A DNA stretch of 64,000 bases, taken from contig NZ_CP141048.1 in NCBI RefSeq assembly GCF_034627025.1, positions 1,438,001 to 1,502,000 of the forward strand. The letters are read 5' to 3'. The stretch comes from Microvirga lotononidis (GTDB lineage Bacteria; Pseudomonadota; Alphaproteobacteria; Rhizobiales; Beijerinckiaceae). Of this stretch, positions 26,793 to 36,626 are shown one piece after another. Below the pieces are notes generated by a model. It was not told where the DNA came from, did no database searches, and saw nothing but the letters and a program-made list of their open reading frames with translations. Position 1 is the stretch's first letter; the number at the start of each line of letters is the position of its first letter. A program made the position numbers and the translations under genes.

Positions 26793-26857
26793 AGCATCTC
26801 TATAGGAAGCATCGGACCCAAAAGTGCAAATCCACTTGTGGATCCGATGCTTTAGCG
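26787..26857. repeat. Interlaced inverted repeat after the small lipoprotein gene
   Basis: The arm GATGCTTTAGCG (26846-26857) is complementary to CGCTAAAGCATC (26787-26798), which covers the lipoprotein stop codon. Its left part, TCCGATGCTT (26843-26852), is also complementary to AAGCATCGGA (26807-26816). A small hairpin, AAGTG/CACTT, sits in the middle (26822-26837). The element can thus fold in two ways. It resembles a dispersed Rhizobiales repeat family and may also act as a terminator. Confidence 0.6.
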
Positions 26858-26985
26858 GCTCGTCTCTAGGCCGGTCGTCACCCCATCCCGCAGCGGCTAT
26901 CCGGTCAAACACGGCTGCATGGAGCGAGTGATTACGAGCCTCACATCACTGCACATGTGGCTGCAATCCTTAAGGGCTCTGGCGG

Positions 26986-27975
26986 TCATATCGTTATCTG
27001 GTTCGCCAGCGGCCGCCCGGCCGCGAAATCCGAAACGCTGGCAAGCGTCGTCTCGAGAATCGTTCCCAACGCCTCGCGCGTGAAGAACGCCTGATGTCCT
27101 GTCACGATCACGTTGGGGAACGAGACCAGACGCTGGATCACGTCGTCCGGAATCACCGTGCTCGACAGATCCTTGAAGAAGAGGCCGGCCTCTTGTTCGT
27201 AAACATCGATGGCCATCCCACCGAGCTGGCCGGATTTGAGAGCTTCGATGGCCGCCTCGGTATCGATGAGACCGCCTCGGCTCGTGTTGATCAACAGGGC
27301 ACCCCGCTTCATGCGGCTGAGCGTCCGGGCGCTGACGATATGGTAGGTTTCCGGCGTCAACGGGCAGTGCAGCGAGACGACATCCGCCTTCTCGATGTCC
27401 TCGGCATCGACGTAACGGCCGCCGATGCGTTCGAATTCGGATGAGCGATGGACGTCGAACCCGATCACTTCACAGCCAAATCCAGCCATGATCCGAGCAA
27501 AGATGGTCCCGATTTTGCCGGTGCCGATCACCGCCACGGTACGGCCGACGAGGTCGAACCCCATCAGGCCATCGAGTTCGAAATTACCTTCGCGCGTCCG
27601 ATTATAGGCCCGGTGAATCTTGCGATTGAGCACGAGGATCAACCCGACGGCGAATTCGGCGACGGAGTTCGGAGAGTAGTTGGTGACCCGCACCACCGCG
27701 ATCCCGTGCTTCTTGGCCGCTTCCAGGTCGATGTGATTGAAGCCGGTCGAGCGCGTCGCAACGAGCTTCGTCCCGCCCTCGGCGAGACGGCTGAGAACCT
27801 TGCCGTCGACGGGATCGTTGACGAACACGCTGACGGCTGGAAACCCCGCTGCGAGCGATGCCGTTCCGAGTTCGAGCAGAGTATCGAAGTAGACGAGATC
27901 GTGCTGGTGACTTGCGTTCAGTTCATCGAGCAGCGTTCGTTCGTAACTCTTCGCGCTGAATATTGCGATCCGCAT
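26986..27975 (-). CDS. ldhA: D-lactate dehydrogenase (2-hydroxyacid dehydrogenase family)
   Basis: A 329-residue D-isomer 2-hydroxyacid dehydrogenase, the same length as E. coli fermentative LdhA. The start MRIAIFSAKSYE is typical of LdhA. The NAD-binding motif GTGKIGTIFARI is near residue 152, the substrate arginine lies in INTSRGG near residue 233, and the catalytic His is in GHQAFFTREAL near residue 296. It would reduce pyruvate to D-lactate. An upstream ATG at 27988-27990 exists, but GGGGA spacing favours 27973-27975. It is divergent from the serine dehydratase/PFL genes. Confidence 0.88.
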   Translation of the reverse strand: MRIAIFSAKSYERTLLDELNASHQHDLVYFDTLLELGTASLAAGFPAVSVFVNDPVDGKVLSRLAEGGTKLVATRSTGFNHIDLEAAKKHGIAVVRVTNYSPNSVAEFAVGLILVLNRKIHRAYNRTREGNFELDGLMGFDLVGRTVAVIGTGKIGTIFARIMAGFGCEVIGFDVHRSSEFERIGGRYVDAEDIEKADVVSLHCPLTPETYHIVSARTLSRMKRGALLINTSRGGLIDTEAAIEALKSGQLGGMAIDVYEQEAGLFFKDLSSTVIPDDVIQRLVSFPNVIVTGHQAFFTREALGTILETTLASVSDFAAGRPLANQITI

Positions 27976-28534
27976 TTTGCACGTCCCCATCTTGTATCGA
28001 TGTAATCAGGTCAGCGACTGTGTAGACCTCTCCGAAGGGCCGTCTGGGTCGAGCGCAGGCCAACTACCCATCCATCTCTTACTTGTATTCAAAATCGGTC
28101 CGATGCCGAGTCTGCACGGAGCAGGCCGACATGTGGGAATGCAATGTACACGATTTGAGGGATTTGCTTGATATTTTGGGACAAATGCGGGGGATTCCGT
28201 TCAGTCCCACGGCTGATGTTGATGAGACAAGGCCGCTATATAGCAAAGTTCGTGCCTCAGCCGAATAATCACTTCAAATGCAGCGGGCGGTCCACCACGC
28301 ATAACAACTCTCCGGGGGCTGGCTCGCCATCGAAGGAGCGCGACCGTTCAGGTCCGTCAATCGGAGACGAGCGGCGCAAACTGTCAATTGAATGTCCCTT
28401 TCGATCAAGCGCGCCCCACCGTCGCCACCTAAGATGATGCCGAAGCGGAGAAAACTATTCTCCCGCCAAGAATGAGGCCGGAGCCGCCCCGAACGCATGG
28501 CGCGTCTCCGTGTCTCGAATAGGAGGACGCGTTC
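27976..28534. other. Divergent intergenic region, ldhA to serine dehydratase
   Basis: This 559-base stretch has no supported gene and parts of it are less GC-rich than its surroundings. It must hold the promoters for ldhA and for the serine dehydratase/PFL genes. I looked for an FNR/FixK-type TTGAT-N4-ATCAA box and found only imperfect, wrongly spaced half-sites (for example near 28167-28185), so no regulator is assigned. Confidence 0.5.
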
Positions 28535-30181
28535 ATGACTCGCTCCAGCAAGGACGACGAGCTGTTTCCTGCAACATCAGAGCAGAATGATATCCCTAAG
28601 GGGATTGGCCGCCGAGCGTTCCTGATGCGCAACGCCGCCATCGGCGCGGCAGCGGTGATGACAGGCACGACCTGGGCGCCCGAGGCCCGTGCCCAGCAGG
28701 CGGCGACGGAAGCGGCTGCGCAGCAGGCTAAAAGAGAGGCAGCAGGAGGTGATGCCGGTCTCAAGATGAGCTCGGCCCTCTCGCCCGATCTCGACGTCGT
28801 CAAGTCGTCGAAGGGACCTGTCATGACGGTCGCGGACGAGTTCTACAAGGTCGGCCCCGGCCCTTCGAGCTCGCACACGATCGGGCCGATGCGTATCACC
28901 TATGACTTCTATCAACGCTGCACGAAGCTCCCCGCAGATCAGCTCGCGCAGGCGACCGGCCTCAAGGTCCATCTGTTCGGCAGCCTGAGCGCCACGGGCA
29001 AGGGCCACGGCACCGAGCGTGCCGCGCTAGCGGGCCTCGTCGGCAAGGAGCCCGCCACCGTGGATCCACGGTTCCTCGACGACATGATCGCCAAGCCGGA
29101 TCAGACTTATCCGGTGACGCTCGGTAGCAAGACCTTCAACCTGTCTCTCGCCGACATCATCTATGACGCACCGAAAGGCGACTTCCCGCATCCGAACACC
29201 ATGACGGCCCGCCTCATGGCCGGCGACAAGGTCCTCTATGAGCAGGAGTATTATTCCGTCGGCGGCGGCTTCATCGAATGGAAGGGCTACCAGCCGCCCA
29301 AGAAAGGCCAGCCGAAATACCCCTATGCGACGATGAAGGAGTTGCGGCAGCACGCCGAGAACAACGATCTCTCGGTCGCCGATGTCATGATGGCGAACGA
29401 GATCGCCGTGTCCGGCAAGAACGAGGAGCAGATCAACGCCTTCTTGGACAAGATCGCCAACGCGATGATCGCCACCGTGAAGACCGGCCTGTCCTACAAG
29501 GACGACGTCCTGCCTGGGCCGATCAAGCTCCATTCCAAGGCGGCTACCGTCTACGAGCGCGCCAACGACGATACCTATATGAGCGACCGGGCGATCGGAC
29601 TCGTCTCCGCCTTCGCGTTGGCGGCCTCGGAAGAAAATGCCCGCGGCCATCTGGTCATCACCGCGCCGACCGGCGGGTCGGCCGGGGTGATGCCGGCCAT
29701 CGTCTATGCCCTGACACAGAGTCCCCGGGCGGTGCCAATGGACAAGATCCGGGAAGGTCTTTTGGCCGGCCTGGCGGTCGGCTACCTGTGCAAGCACAAT
29801 GCGACGCTGGCGGCGGCCGAGGGCGGCTGCCAAGCTGAGATTGGAGTCGCTTCGGCAATGGCCGCCGCGCTGATCACGCAGGTCCTGAACCAACCGCCGC
29901 GCGTGATCGAGAATGCCGCCGAGTCGGCCCTTGAGCACCATCTCGGCATGACCTGTGATCCCGTCGCGGGCTATGTGCAGGTTCCCTGCATCGAGCGCTG
30001 CGCGTTCGGGGCCGTGAAGGCCTGGGCCGCCGCCATGATCGCCACGAACGAGATCGCGAGCCGGCACCGGGTCGATCTCGACACGACGATCAAGACGCTG
30101 TCCGACACCGCCAAGGACATGAACCCGAAGTACAAGGAAACGAGCGAGGCAGGTTTGGCCCAGAACCTGGTGCTCTGCTGA
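28535..30181 (+). CDS. L-serine dehydratase, iron-sulfur type, with Tat signal
   Basis: A 548-residue single-chain L-serine ammonia-lyase that converts serine to pyruvate and ammonia. The substrate loop GPGPSSSHTIGPM is near residue 108. Cluster cysteines form C-x41-C-x10-C at residues 432, 474 and 485, and the last residue is Cys548, the 'tail-in-mouth' ligand of this family. Unusually, residues 1-54 are a twin-arginine leader: GRRAFLMRNAAIGAAAV then an AxA-type site (EARAQQ), followed by an Ala/Gln-rich linker. Bacterial serine dehydratases are normally cytoplasmic, so export would be exceptional. A PFL gene follows 76 bases downstream. Confidence 0.9.
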   Translation: MTRSSKDDELFPATSEQNDIPKGIGRRAFLMRNAAIGAAAVMTGTTWAPEARAQQAATEAAAQQAKREAAGGDAGLKMSSALSPDLDVVKSSKGPVMTVADEFYKVGPGPSSSHTIGPMRITYDFYQRCTKLPADQLAQATGLKVHLFGSLSATGKGHGTERAALAGLVGKEPATVDPRFLDDMIAKPDQTYPVTLGSKTFNLSLADIIYDAPKGDFPHPNTMTARLMAGDKVLYEQEYYSVGGGFIEWKGYQPPKKGQPKYPYATMKELRQHAENNDLSVADVMMANEIAVSGKNEEQINAFLDKIANAMIATVKTGLSYKDDVLPGPIKLHSKAATVYERANDDTYMSDRAIGLVSAFALAASEENARGHLVITAPTGGSAGVMPAIVYALTQSPRAVPMDKIREGLLAGLAVGYLCKHNATLAAAEGGCQAEIGVASAMAAALITQVLNQPPRVIENAAESALEHHLGMTCDPVAGYVQVPCIERCAFGAVKAWAAAMIATNEIASRHRVDLDTTIKTLSDTAKDMNPKYKETSEAGLAQNLVLC

Positions 30182-30257
30182 GGCGCCCGTTGCCGCGTGC
30201 GAGCCGCCGTGAGCGTACCGAACGACGATCCCATCGGCATCGTGGGAGGAGACCGTC

Positions 30258-32603
30258 ATGCCCGATGAAGCCATTGCTGCGCAAGACTCTGCCGACACAC
30301 TGAAGCAGCCTGTCGGAAAGCCCCCGGCCCCGGAGCGCCGGGCTGAGGCGTCTCCCGCGTCCGAAGCCGCGGACTCGGTGAATGAATGGGCCGGGTTCGC
30401 GCCGGGGCGCTGGCGGAGCAGCATCGACGTCCGGGATTTCATCCAGCGGAACGTCACGCCTTATGACGGAGACGAAGCGTTCCTGACCGGGCCCAGCGAG
30501 CGGACGAAGGCCGTCTGGGCCAAGCTGCAGCCCTACTTCAAGGAGGAGATCCGCAAGGGCGTGCTGGATGTCGATGTCAAGACGCCCTCCTCGATGACCT
30601 CGCACGCGCCCGGCTATATCGACCGCGACAACGAGGTGATCGTCGGGCTCCAGACCGACGCCCCCTTCCGACGCGCCATCATGCCGTATGGCGGGCTGCG
30701 CATGGTGGAGGCAGGTCTGAAGGCGGCGGGGTTCGAGCCCGACCCCATCGTGCACGAGACCTTCACCAAATACCGCAAGACCCATAATGACGGGGTCTTC
30801 GACGCCTATACGCCAGAGATCATGGCCTGCCGGCGCAGCCACATCGTCACGGGCCTGCCCGATGCCTATGGCCGTGGCCGGATCATCGGAGATTATCGCC
30901 GGGTCGCTCTCTACGGCACCGACAGGCTGCTGGCGGCGAAGCGTGCCGAGCGGGCACTGCTCGACGCGAAATGGCCGAGCGACGACGTCATCCGTGAACG
31001 GGAGGAACTGTCCGAGCAGATGCGGGCCCTCGCCGATCTCGCGACCATGGCGAAAGGCTATGGCTGCGACATCGCACGCCCGGCGGCCGACGCGCGGGAG
31101 GCCGTGCAATGGACATATTTCGGCTACCTCGGAGCGATCAAGGAAGCCAATGGCGCGGCCATGTCCATCGGCCGCATCTCGTCCTTCCTCGACATCTACA
31201 TCGAGCGCGACCTCAGAAGCGGCGCTCTCGATGAGGCGGGCGCCCAGGAACTCATCGACCAGCTCGTCCAAAAGCTGCGCATCGTCCGATTTCTGCGCAC
31301 GCCGGACTACGATGCCCTGTTCTCAGGCGATCCCTATTGGGCGACCGAGTGCGTCGGCGGCATGGACCTCAATGGCCGGCCCCTCGTCACGCGGACGAGC
31401 TTTCGGATGCTGCACACGCTGACGAATCTCGGCCCGGCGCCGGAACCCAACATGACCGTTCTCTGGTCGAAGCAGCTCCCCGATGGGTTCAAGCGCTACT
31501 GCATCAAGGTTTCCGCCGAAACCTCTTCCATCCAGTACGAGAACGACGACTTGATGCGGCCCTACTGGGGCGACGATTACGGCATCGCCTGCTGCGTCTC
31601 GGCCATGCGGATCGGCAACCAGATGCAGTTCTTCGGCGCCCGGGTCAATCTCGCCAAGTGCCTGCTCTACGCCATCAATGGCGGCCGGGACGAGGTCAGC
31701 GGCGAGCAGATCGCCCCGGCATCGACGCCCGTGATCGGCGATGTCCTCGATTACGACGACGTCATGGCGAAGTTCGACGCCATGATGGAGTGGCTGGCGC
31801 GAACCTACGTCCATGCCATGAACTGCATCCACTACATGCATGACAAGTATTACTACGAGCGCCTCGAAATGGCGCTTCACGATCAGCAGATCCTGCGCAC
31901 GATGGCCTTCGGCATCGCCGGCCTGTCGGTGGTGGCCGACAGCCTGTCGGCGATCAAGCATGCGCAGGTGAGGCCCATCCGGCGCGACGACGGACTGATC
32001 GTCGACTACGAGATCTCAGGCGGCTATCCCCAATACGGCAACAATGACGACCGGGTCGATACCATTGCGGCCGATCTCGTTTCCACCTTCATGAGAAAGA
32101 TCCGGAAGCATCCAACCTACCGGAATGCCGTTCATACCCAATCGGTGCTCACCATCACGAGCAACGTCGTCTATGGCAAGCATACGGGCAACACGCCGGA
32201 CGGCCGCAAGGCCGGCGAGCCGTTCGCTCCGGGCGCTAACCCGATGCACGGGCGCGACAGCCACGGATGGCTCGCCTCCTGCCTGTCGGTGGCGAAGCTA
32301 CCCTATGCGGATGCGCAGGACGGCATCAGCTACACCGTCTCCATCACGCCAAGTCTGAACCGGTTGGATCAGGGCGAGAAGATCACGCAGGCGGTAAAGG
32401 TCATGGACACCTATTGCGGCCAGGGCGGGTTCCACATGAACCTCAACGTCCTCAATCGCGATACTCTGCTCGATGCCATGGAGCACCCGGACAAATATCC
32501 GCAATTGACCATCCGGGTCTCGGGCTATGCGGTCAATTTCGTCCGCCTGACCCGGGAGCAGCAGATGGACGTCATCAGCAGGACGTTCCACGGAGATTCC
32601 TGA
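30258..32603 (+). CDS. pflB: Pyruvate formate-lyase
   Basis: A 781-residue glycyl-radical enzyme converting pyruvate and CoA to acetyl-CoA and formate. The adjacent catalytic cysteines are at 445-446 (GIACCVSAM), and the radical glycine is Gly756 in RVSGYAVNF, near the C-terminus. PflB-specific segments such as [20 protein letters not shown] are present. Compared with E. coli it has about 25 extra N-terminal residues, rich in Ala, Glu and Pro. AGGAG precedes the ATG. The activase gene follows after four bases. The enzyme is oxygen-sensitive, so expression under low oxygen is expected. Confidence 0.96.
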   Translation: MPDEAIAAQDSADTLKQPVGKPPAPERRAEASPASEAADSVNEWAGFAPGRWRSSIDVRDFIQRNVTPYDGDEAFLTGPSERTKAVWAKLQPYFKEEIRKGVLDVDVKTPSSMTSHAPGYIDRDNEVIVGLQTDAPFRRAIMPYGGLRMVEAGLKAAGFEPDPIVHETFTKYRKTHNDGVFDAYTPEIMACRRSHIVTGLPDAYGRGRIIGDYRRVALYGTDRLLAAKRAERALLDAKWPSDDVIREREELSEQMRALADLATMAKGYGCDIARPAADAREAVQWTYFGYLGAIKEANGAAMSIGRISSFLDIYIERDLRSGALDEAGAQELIDQLVQKLRIVRFLRTPDYDALFSGDPYWATECVGGMDLNGRPLVTRTSFRMLHTLTNLGPAPEPNMTVLWSKQLPDGFKRYCIKVSAETSSIQYENDDLMRPYWGDDYGIACCVSAMRIGNQMQFFGARVNLAKCLLYAINGGRDEVSGEQIAPASTPVIGDVLDYDDVMAKFDAMMEWLARTYVHAMNCIHYMHDKYYYERLEMALHDQQILRTMAFGIAGLSVVADSLSAIKHAQVRPIRRDDGLIVDYEISGGYPQYGNNDDRVDTIAADLVSTFMRKIRKHPTYRNAVHTQSVLTITSNVVYGKHTGNTPDGRKAGEPFAPGANPMHGRDSHGWLASCLSVAKLPYADAQDGISYTVSITPSLNRLDQGEKITQAVKVMDTYCGQGGFHMNLNVLNRDTLLDAMEHPDKYPQLTIRVSGYAVNFVRLTREQQMDVISRTFHGDS

Positions 32604-32607
32604 GGCC

Positions 32608-33429
32608 ATGGCCGACGAACCCTGGGCGCATAGCCGGTACGACCTGCAGCAGGCGCGATCCCCCGACGCGCCTGAAACGGCCACGTTCAACGACCCTCGG
32701 GGCGATTTCGGATGGATTCACTCCTACGAGACCGGATCCACCCTCGACGGTCCCGGCATCCGGGTCGTCGTGTTCATGAGCGGCTGCCTGCTGCGGTGCC
32801 TGTATTGCCACAATCCCGACACATGGCACCTCAAGGACGGCACGCGCGTCTCGTTCGAGCGTGCCCGGACCGCGCTCGAGGCCTATGCCGCACCGCTGCG
32901 CGCCATGGGCGGAGGATTGACGATTTCAGGCGGGGAACCGCTGGTCCAGCTACACTTCACCCATCGGCTTTTCGCGGCCGCCAAGGGAATGGGCCTCCAC
33001 ACGGCTCTGGATACGTCCGGGTTTCTCGGCGAGCGCGCCGGCGACGACTATCTGCGCGAGGTGGATCTCGTGCTGCTCGACATCAAATCCTGGGATCCGG
33101 AAACCTATCGTCGGACCACCGGGCAGGACATCCGCCCGACCATTCAATTCGCAGAGAGGCTGGCTGCCCTCGGCAAGCCCGTCTGGGTGCGCTTCGTGCT
33201 GGTTCCGGGCCTGACTGACGATCCTGCCAATGTGGAGGGCATCGCCCGCTTCGTCGCGCCGATGCGCAATGTGGAATGGGTCGAGGTTCTGCCCTTCCAC
33301 CAGATGGGCGTCTTCAAGTGGAAGGCCATGGGCCTCACCTACGAACTTTCCGAGACCCAGCCCCCCTCCCCTGAACTGCTGACGCGGGTGCTGGGTCAGT
33401 TTCGTGAGGCTGGCTGTCGCGCAAGATGA
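32608..33429 (+). CDS. pflA: Pyruvate formate-lyase activating enzyme
   Basis: A 273-residue radical-SAM activase that installs the glycyl radical on PFL. The cluster motif is Cys60-x3-Cys64-x2-Cys67 (GCLLRCLYCHNPDTW), and the glycine-rich GGGLTISGGEPL block is near residue 94. Specific features include DIKSWDPETYRRTTG near residue 154 and the C-terminal VLPFHQMGVFKW. The N-terminus has about 30 residues more than E. coli PflA. It starts four bases after pflB and ends nine bases before the transporter gene, so the three are probably one operon. Confidence 0.95.
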   Translation: MADEPWAHSRYDLQQARSPDAPETATFNDPRGDFGWIHSYETGSTLDGPGIRVVVFMSGCLLRCLYCHNPDTWHLKDGTRVSFERARTALEAYAAPLRAMGGGLTISGGEPLVQLHFTHRLFAAAKGMGLHTALDTSGFLGERAGDDYLREVDLVLLDIKSWDPETYRRTTGQDIRPTIQFAERLAALGKPVWVRFVLVPGLTDDPANVEGIARFVAPMRNVEWVEVLPFHQMGVFKWKAMGLTYELSETQPPSPELLTRVLGQFREAGCRAR

Positions 33430-33438
33430 GGGTGACCG

Positions 33439-35007
33439 ATGCTCGATATCGTCCGTACGCTGCTTGAAGCCTCGCCCCTGCTGGCGTTGTTCCTCGCCAT
33501 CGCCACAGGATATGCGATCGGCCAGATCTCGATTGCCGGCGTCTCCTTCGGCGCGGGCGCCGTTCTGTTCACGGGCCTCATCATCGGCGCCATTGCCCCG
33601 AAGGCGGCGCCGCCCGGCATGGTCGGCACGCTGGGCCTCGTGATGTTCGTCTATGGCGTCGGCATTCAGTACGGACCGGTGTTCTTTGCGAGCCTGAAAG
33701 GGCCCGGGCTCAAGTATATCGCTCTTGCAGCCGTGGCCGTGGTCGCATCGCTCCTCGTCGCGATGCTGCTGGCTTCGCCGCTCGGGATCTCCATGGCGAC
33801 CGCGGCCGGCTTGTTCGCCGGCTCCGGCACGAGCACGCCGACCTTGCAGGCGGCACTGGCAGCGGCGGGGAACCAGGATCCGGCGATCGGCTATTCCGTA
33901 TCCTATCCCTTCGGCGTTGTCGGCCCAATCGTCCTGATGACTCTCATGGCCGGGTTGGTGAAACCTGTGTTCAAGGCACCGTCCCAGAACGTGCGCATCG
34001 CGGAGCTGACTCTGGAGTCGAATTGCGAGGATCAGACGGTTGAGGAAGTCTCTGCCATCCTGCCGGCCGACATCAAGATCGTTGCCATTCGCCAGCACCA
34101 TGCAAATGCACCGCCGCTGGCCGGGACACGATTGCATGAAGGTGATGGATTGCTGCTGGTCGGCAGTCCGACAAGCATCGAGCAGGCCAAGATCGCCGTC
34201 GGCCATGAGGAGCCCGGACGTATCAGCCGCGACCGCGCGAATTACGACGTGGTGCGGGTCTACGTTTCCAAGGCGGCGTTCGTGGGCAAAACGGTTCAGG
34301 AGATTCCGCTTCCCGATTTTCCCATCGTCATCTCGCATATCCGCCGGGGCGACGTCGACATGATGACGTCGCCCGACTTGACGCTCGAGTACGGAGACGT
34401 GTTGATTGCGGCCGTTCCCTCCGACCGGAAAACCGAAGTCCAGCGTCACTTCGGCGACAGCATCAAGGGCAATGCCGAATTGTCTTTCGTGTCGATCGGA
34501 GTCGGGATCGCGCTCGGCCTCCTGCTCGGCATGATCCCCGTGCCGCTGCCGGGCGGCGGCACCTTCAGCCTCGGCGTTGCCGGTGGGCCGCTCGTCATGG
34601 CGCTCGTCCTCGGCTGGCTCGGCCGCACCGGCCCCCTGGGCTGGAGGATTCCGATGGTCGCCAACCTGGTTCTGCGAAACCTGGGATTGGCGGTGTTCAT
34701 CGGATCGGTCGCCATCGGGGCCGGTAGCCCCTTCGTCCAGACGGTCGCCACCAATGGGATCCAGATCCTTCTCGGCGGCGCTGCCGTGCTGCTCACGCTC
34801 GTCCTGATCGTGCTGGTGGTCGGCTACCTGCTGCGCATCCCCTTCGACGACCTGCTCGGCGTCTGCGCGGGTTCGACGGGCAATCCCGCCATCGTCGTTG
34901 CGGCGGGCCGCCTTGCTCCTACGGAGAGGACGGATATCGGCTATGCGATTTGTTTCCCAAGCATGACCATCGTCAAAATCATCGCCGTTCAGGTTCTTCT
35001 GAGCTGA
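33439..35007 (+). CDS. Aspartate:alanine exchanger-family transporter (AspT/YidE type)
   Basis: A 522-residue membrane transporter with two pseudo-symmetric membrane halves (residues about 10-165 and 350-522), separated by two soluble TrkA-C/RCK-C domains (residues about 185-345). Matching motifs occur in each half: AGSGTSTPTLQAAL near residue 130 and AGSTGNPAIVVAAG near residue 475, each followed by a PFG or FPSMT turn. Characterised relatives exchange aspartate for alanine or move dicarboxylates. Its place after pflA suggests import or exchange of an acid linked to pyruvate or serine metabolism; the substrate is unknown. Confidence 0.85.
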   Translation: MLDIVRTLLEASPLLALFLAIATGYAIGQISIAGVSFGAGAVLFTGLIIGAIAPKAAPPGMVGTLGLVMFVYGVGIQYGPVFFASLKGPGLKYIALAAVAVVASLLVAMLLASPLGISMATAAGLFAGSGTSTPTLQAALAAAGNQDPAIGYSVSYPFGVVGPIVLMTLMAGLVKPVFKAPSQNVRIAELTLESNCEDQTVEEVSAILPADIKIVAIRQHHANAPPLAGTRLHEGDGLLLVGSPTSIEQAKIAVGHEEPGRISRDRANYDVVRVYVSKAAFVGKTVQEIPLPDFPIVISHIRRGDVDMMTSPDLTLEYGDVLIAAVPSDRKTEVQRHFGDSIKGNAELSFVSIGVGIALGLLLGMIPVPLPGGGTFSLGVAGGPLVMALVLGWLGRTGPLGWRIPMVANLVLRNLGLAVFIGSVAIGAGSPFVQTVATNGIQILLGGAAVLLTLVLIVLVVGYLLRIPFDDLLGVCAGSTGNPAIVVAAGRLAPTERTDIGYAICFPSMTIVKIIAVQVLLS

Positions 35008-35158
35008 GCCAAAACCTTTTACATGATGCCCGCCAGCAACACCCGGTGGGATTCAAGCAACGTCGAGCATTCGTCTCCTTGAGGCCTGCTTGACGGTTCT
35101 TCGTCCGTCTGCACATTCTTTCATCACTACGGCTGGGCTTTGTCTTGGAGTTTGTACC

Positions 35159-36601
35159 ATGGCGTCTGTCCGAACTCTGTTGCTTGGATGTGCGGCGATC
35201 ATCACCGGCGGCGCACAGGCCGCCGACTTGCCGGCCAAGACCGCAAGCCCCGTCGAGTATGTCCGGATCTGTTCCACTCACGGCAACGGCTTCTTCGTGA
35301 TCCCCGGGACCGAAACCTGCCTGCGGGTCAGCGGCCGCGCTCGCGCCGAACTCCTCTATCTCGAACCGATCGATCGCGCACAGGACACGATCGGCTTCCG
35401 CGGACGCGGGCGCATCAACCTCGATGCACGCACTGCCACCGCATACGGCATGCTGCGGACCTACATCCGCATGGAGATGACCCGCAACACCGGGGCTTAC
35501 GGATTCAGCTCCACCACGCCTAATATCAATCAGGCCTTTGTCCAGTTCGGCGGCCTGACGGCCGGTCGCGCAGTCTCCTTCTTCACGAGCCCGGACTTGC
35601 CGGTTCCGAACTTCGGTGACCTGAAGTTCGATGATCCTTCCAATGCCGAAGTCAATCTGTTCGCCTATACCTTCTCATTCGGGAATGGCCTCTCGGCAAC
35701 CCTGTCGTTCGAGGACGGAACCCAGCGCAGCGTCAACAACGAGCTCGACTTCCCGCTGTTCGGAGCCGGCAGTGCATTCCCGGTTTTCGCCCCGATCGCT
35801 TCCACCTATGGCGGTGAGCGCGTGCCGGATGTGGTCGCGAACCTCCGCTACAAGGGCACCTGGGGCGAAGTGCAGCTGTCCGGCGCCCTGCACCAGATCC
35901 GCGATGTGGCGGCGGGCATCACGACCGTCAACGGCGTGAACGTCCCGGTGCTGAACCCGATCACCGGCCTGCCCAATCCGACCTACGCCGATACCGATTA
36001 TGGTTTCGCCGTTGCCGCCCTTGGCTATGCCAATGTGCCGGCTCTTGGGCAGGGCGACGCCGTGTGGATGATGGCCACCTATACGGACGGCGCGATCGGC
36101 TACCTCAATGCGGGCCAGACGAACCCGATCAGCAACGGGTTCATCAGCGCCGGCGCGCTCGCCATGCCCTTCACGGATGCCTTCGTCGATCCGCTCACAG
36201 GCGAGTTCAAGACCAACAAGGCCTACGCCATTGCGGGCGGCCTCAATCACAACTGGAGCCCGACCTGGCAGACCAATGTGTTCGGCTCCTGGATGCGTTT
36301 CGATGCTCCTGGGATCGCTCAGTACACGGTCCCCGCGACGGCCGCGACGATTGCGGCCGGGACGGCAGGAACAACCACGGGCCTCGTCGACTTCGACGAG
36401 ATTCGCGTCGGCGCCAATGTGATCTGGACCCCGGTGAAGGACTTCCTCATCGGCGTCGAGGCGCTCTACATCCGCGTCGATCCGCGCGAGCGGGTCGCCG
36501 TTCCGGTCACGACCGCGTCCGGCGATCCGACCGGCACCTTCCGGCCGGCCGGATCGGAATCCACCTGGCAAGGCCGACTGCGGGTCCAGCGTGACTTCTG
36601 A
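35159..36601 (+). CDS. Alphaproteobacterial outer-membrane porin
   Basis: A 480-residue porin of the Rhizobiales porin family. Signal peptide residues 1-21 end GAQAAD. The mature start carries the usual two-cysteine block CSTHGNGFFVIPGTETC (about residues 38-54), then alternating beta-strand sequence with amphipathic strands to a terminal Phe (RVQRDF), the sorting signal for outer-membrane barrels. The start ATG at 35159 has GGAG eight bases upstream; an in-frame extension of 23 codons is rejected. It is convergent with the SH3 protein gene. Confidence 0.92.
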   Translation: MASVRTLLLGCAAIITGGAQAADLPAKTASPVEYVRICSTHGNGFFVIPGTETCLRVSGRARAELLYLEPIDRAQDTIGFRGRGRINLDARTATAYGMLRTYIRMEMTRNTGAYGFSSTTPNINQAFVQFGGLTAGRAVSFFTSPDLPVPNFGDLKFDDPSNAEVNLFAYTFSFGNGLSATLSFEDGTQRSVNNELDFPLFGAGSAFPVFAPIASTYGGERVPDVVANLRYKGTWGEVQLSGALHQIRDVAAGITTVNGVNVPVLNPITGLPNPTYADTDYGFAVAALGYANVPALGQGDAVWMMATYTDGAIGYLNAGQTNPISNGFISAGALAMPFTDAFVDPLTGEFKTNKAYAIAGGLNHNWSPTWQTNVFGSWMRFDAPGIAQYTVPATAATIAAGTAGTTTGLVDFDEIRVGANVIWTPVKDFLIGVEALYIRVDPRERVAVPVTTASGDPTGTFRPAGSESTWQGRLRVQRDF

Positions 36602-36626
36602 GCGACCTGGGAAGTGGCGTGATGCG

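Noticed and set aside
28150..28200. Possible FNR/FixK box upstream of the anaerobic genes
   Set aside because: TTGAT is present but the spacing to the second half-site is wrong for TTGAT-N4-ATCAA, so it does not meet the consensus.
29027..30457. 476-residue minus-strand frame opposite the serine dehydratase
   Set aside because: It is antisense to a gene with all its family motifs and itself has none.
32950..34449. 499-residue minus-strand frame opposite pflA and the transporter
   Set aside because: It spans two convincing genes on the other strand and shows no domain or start site.
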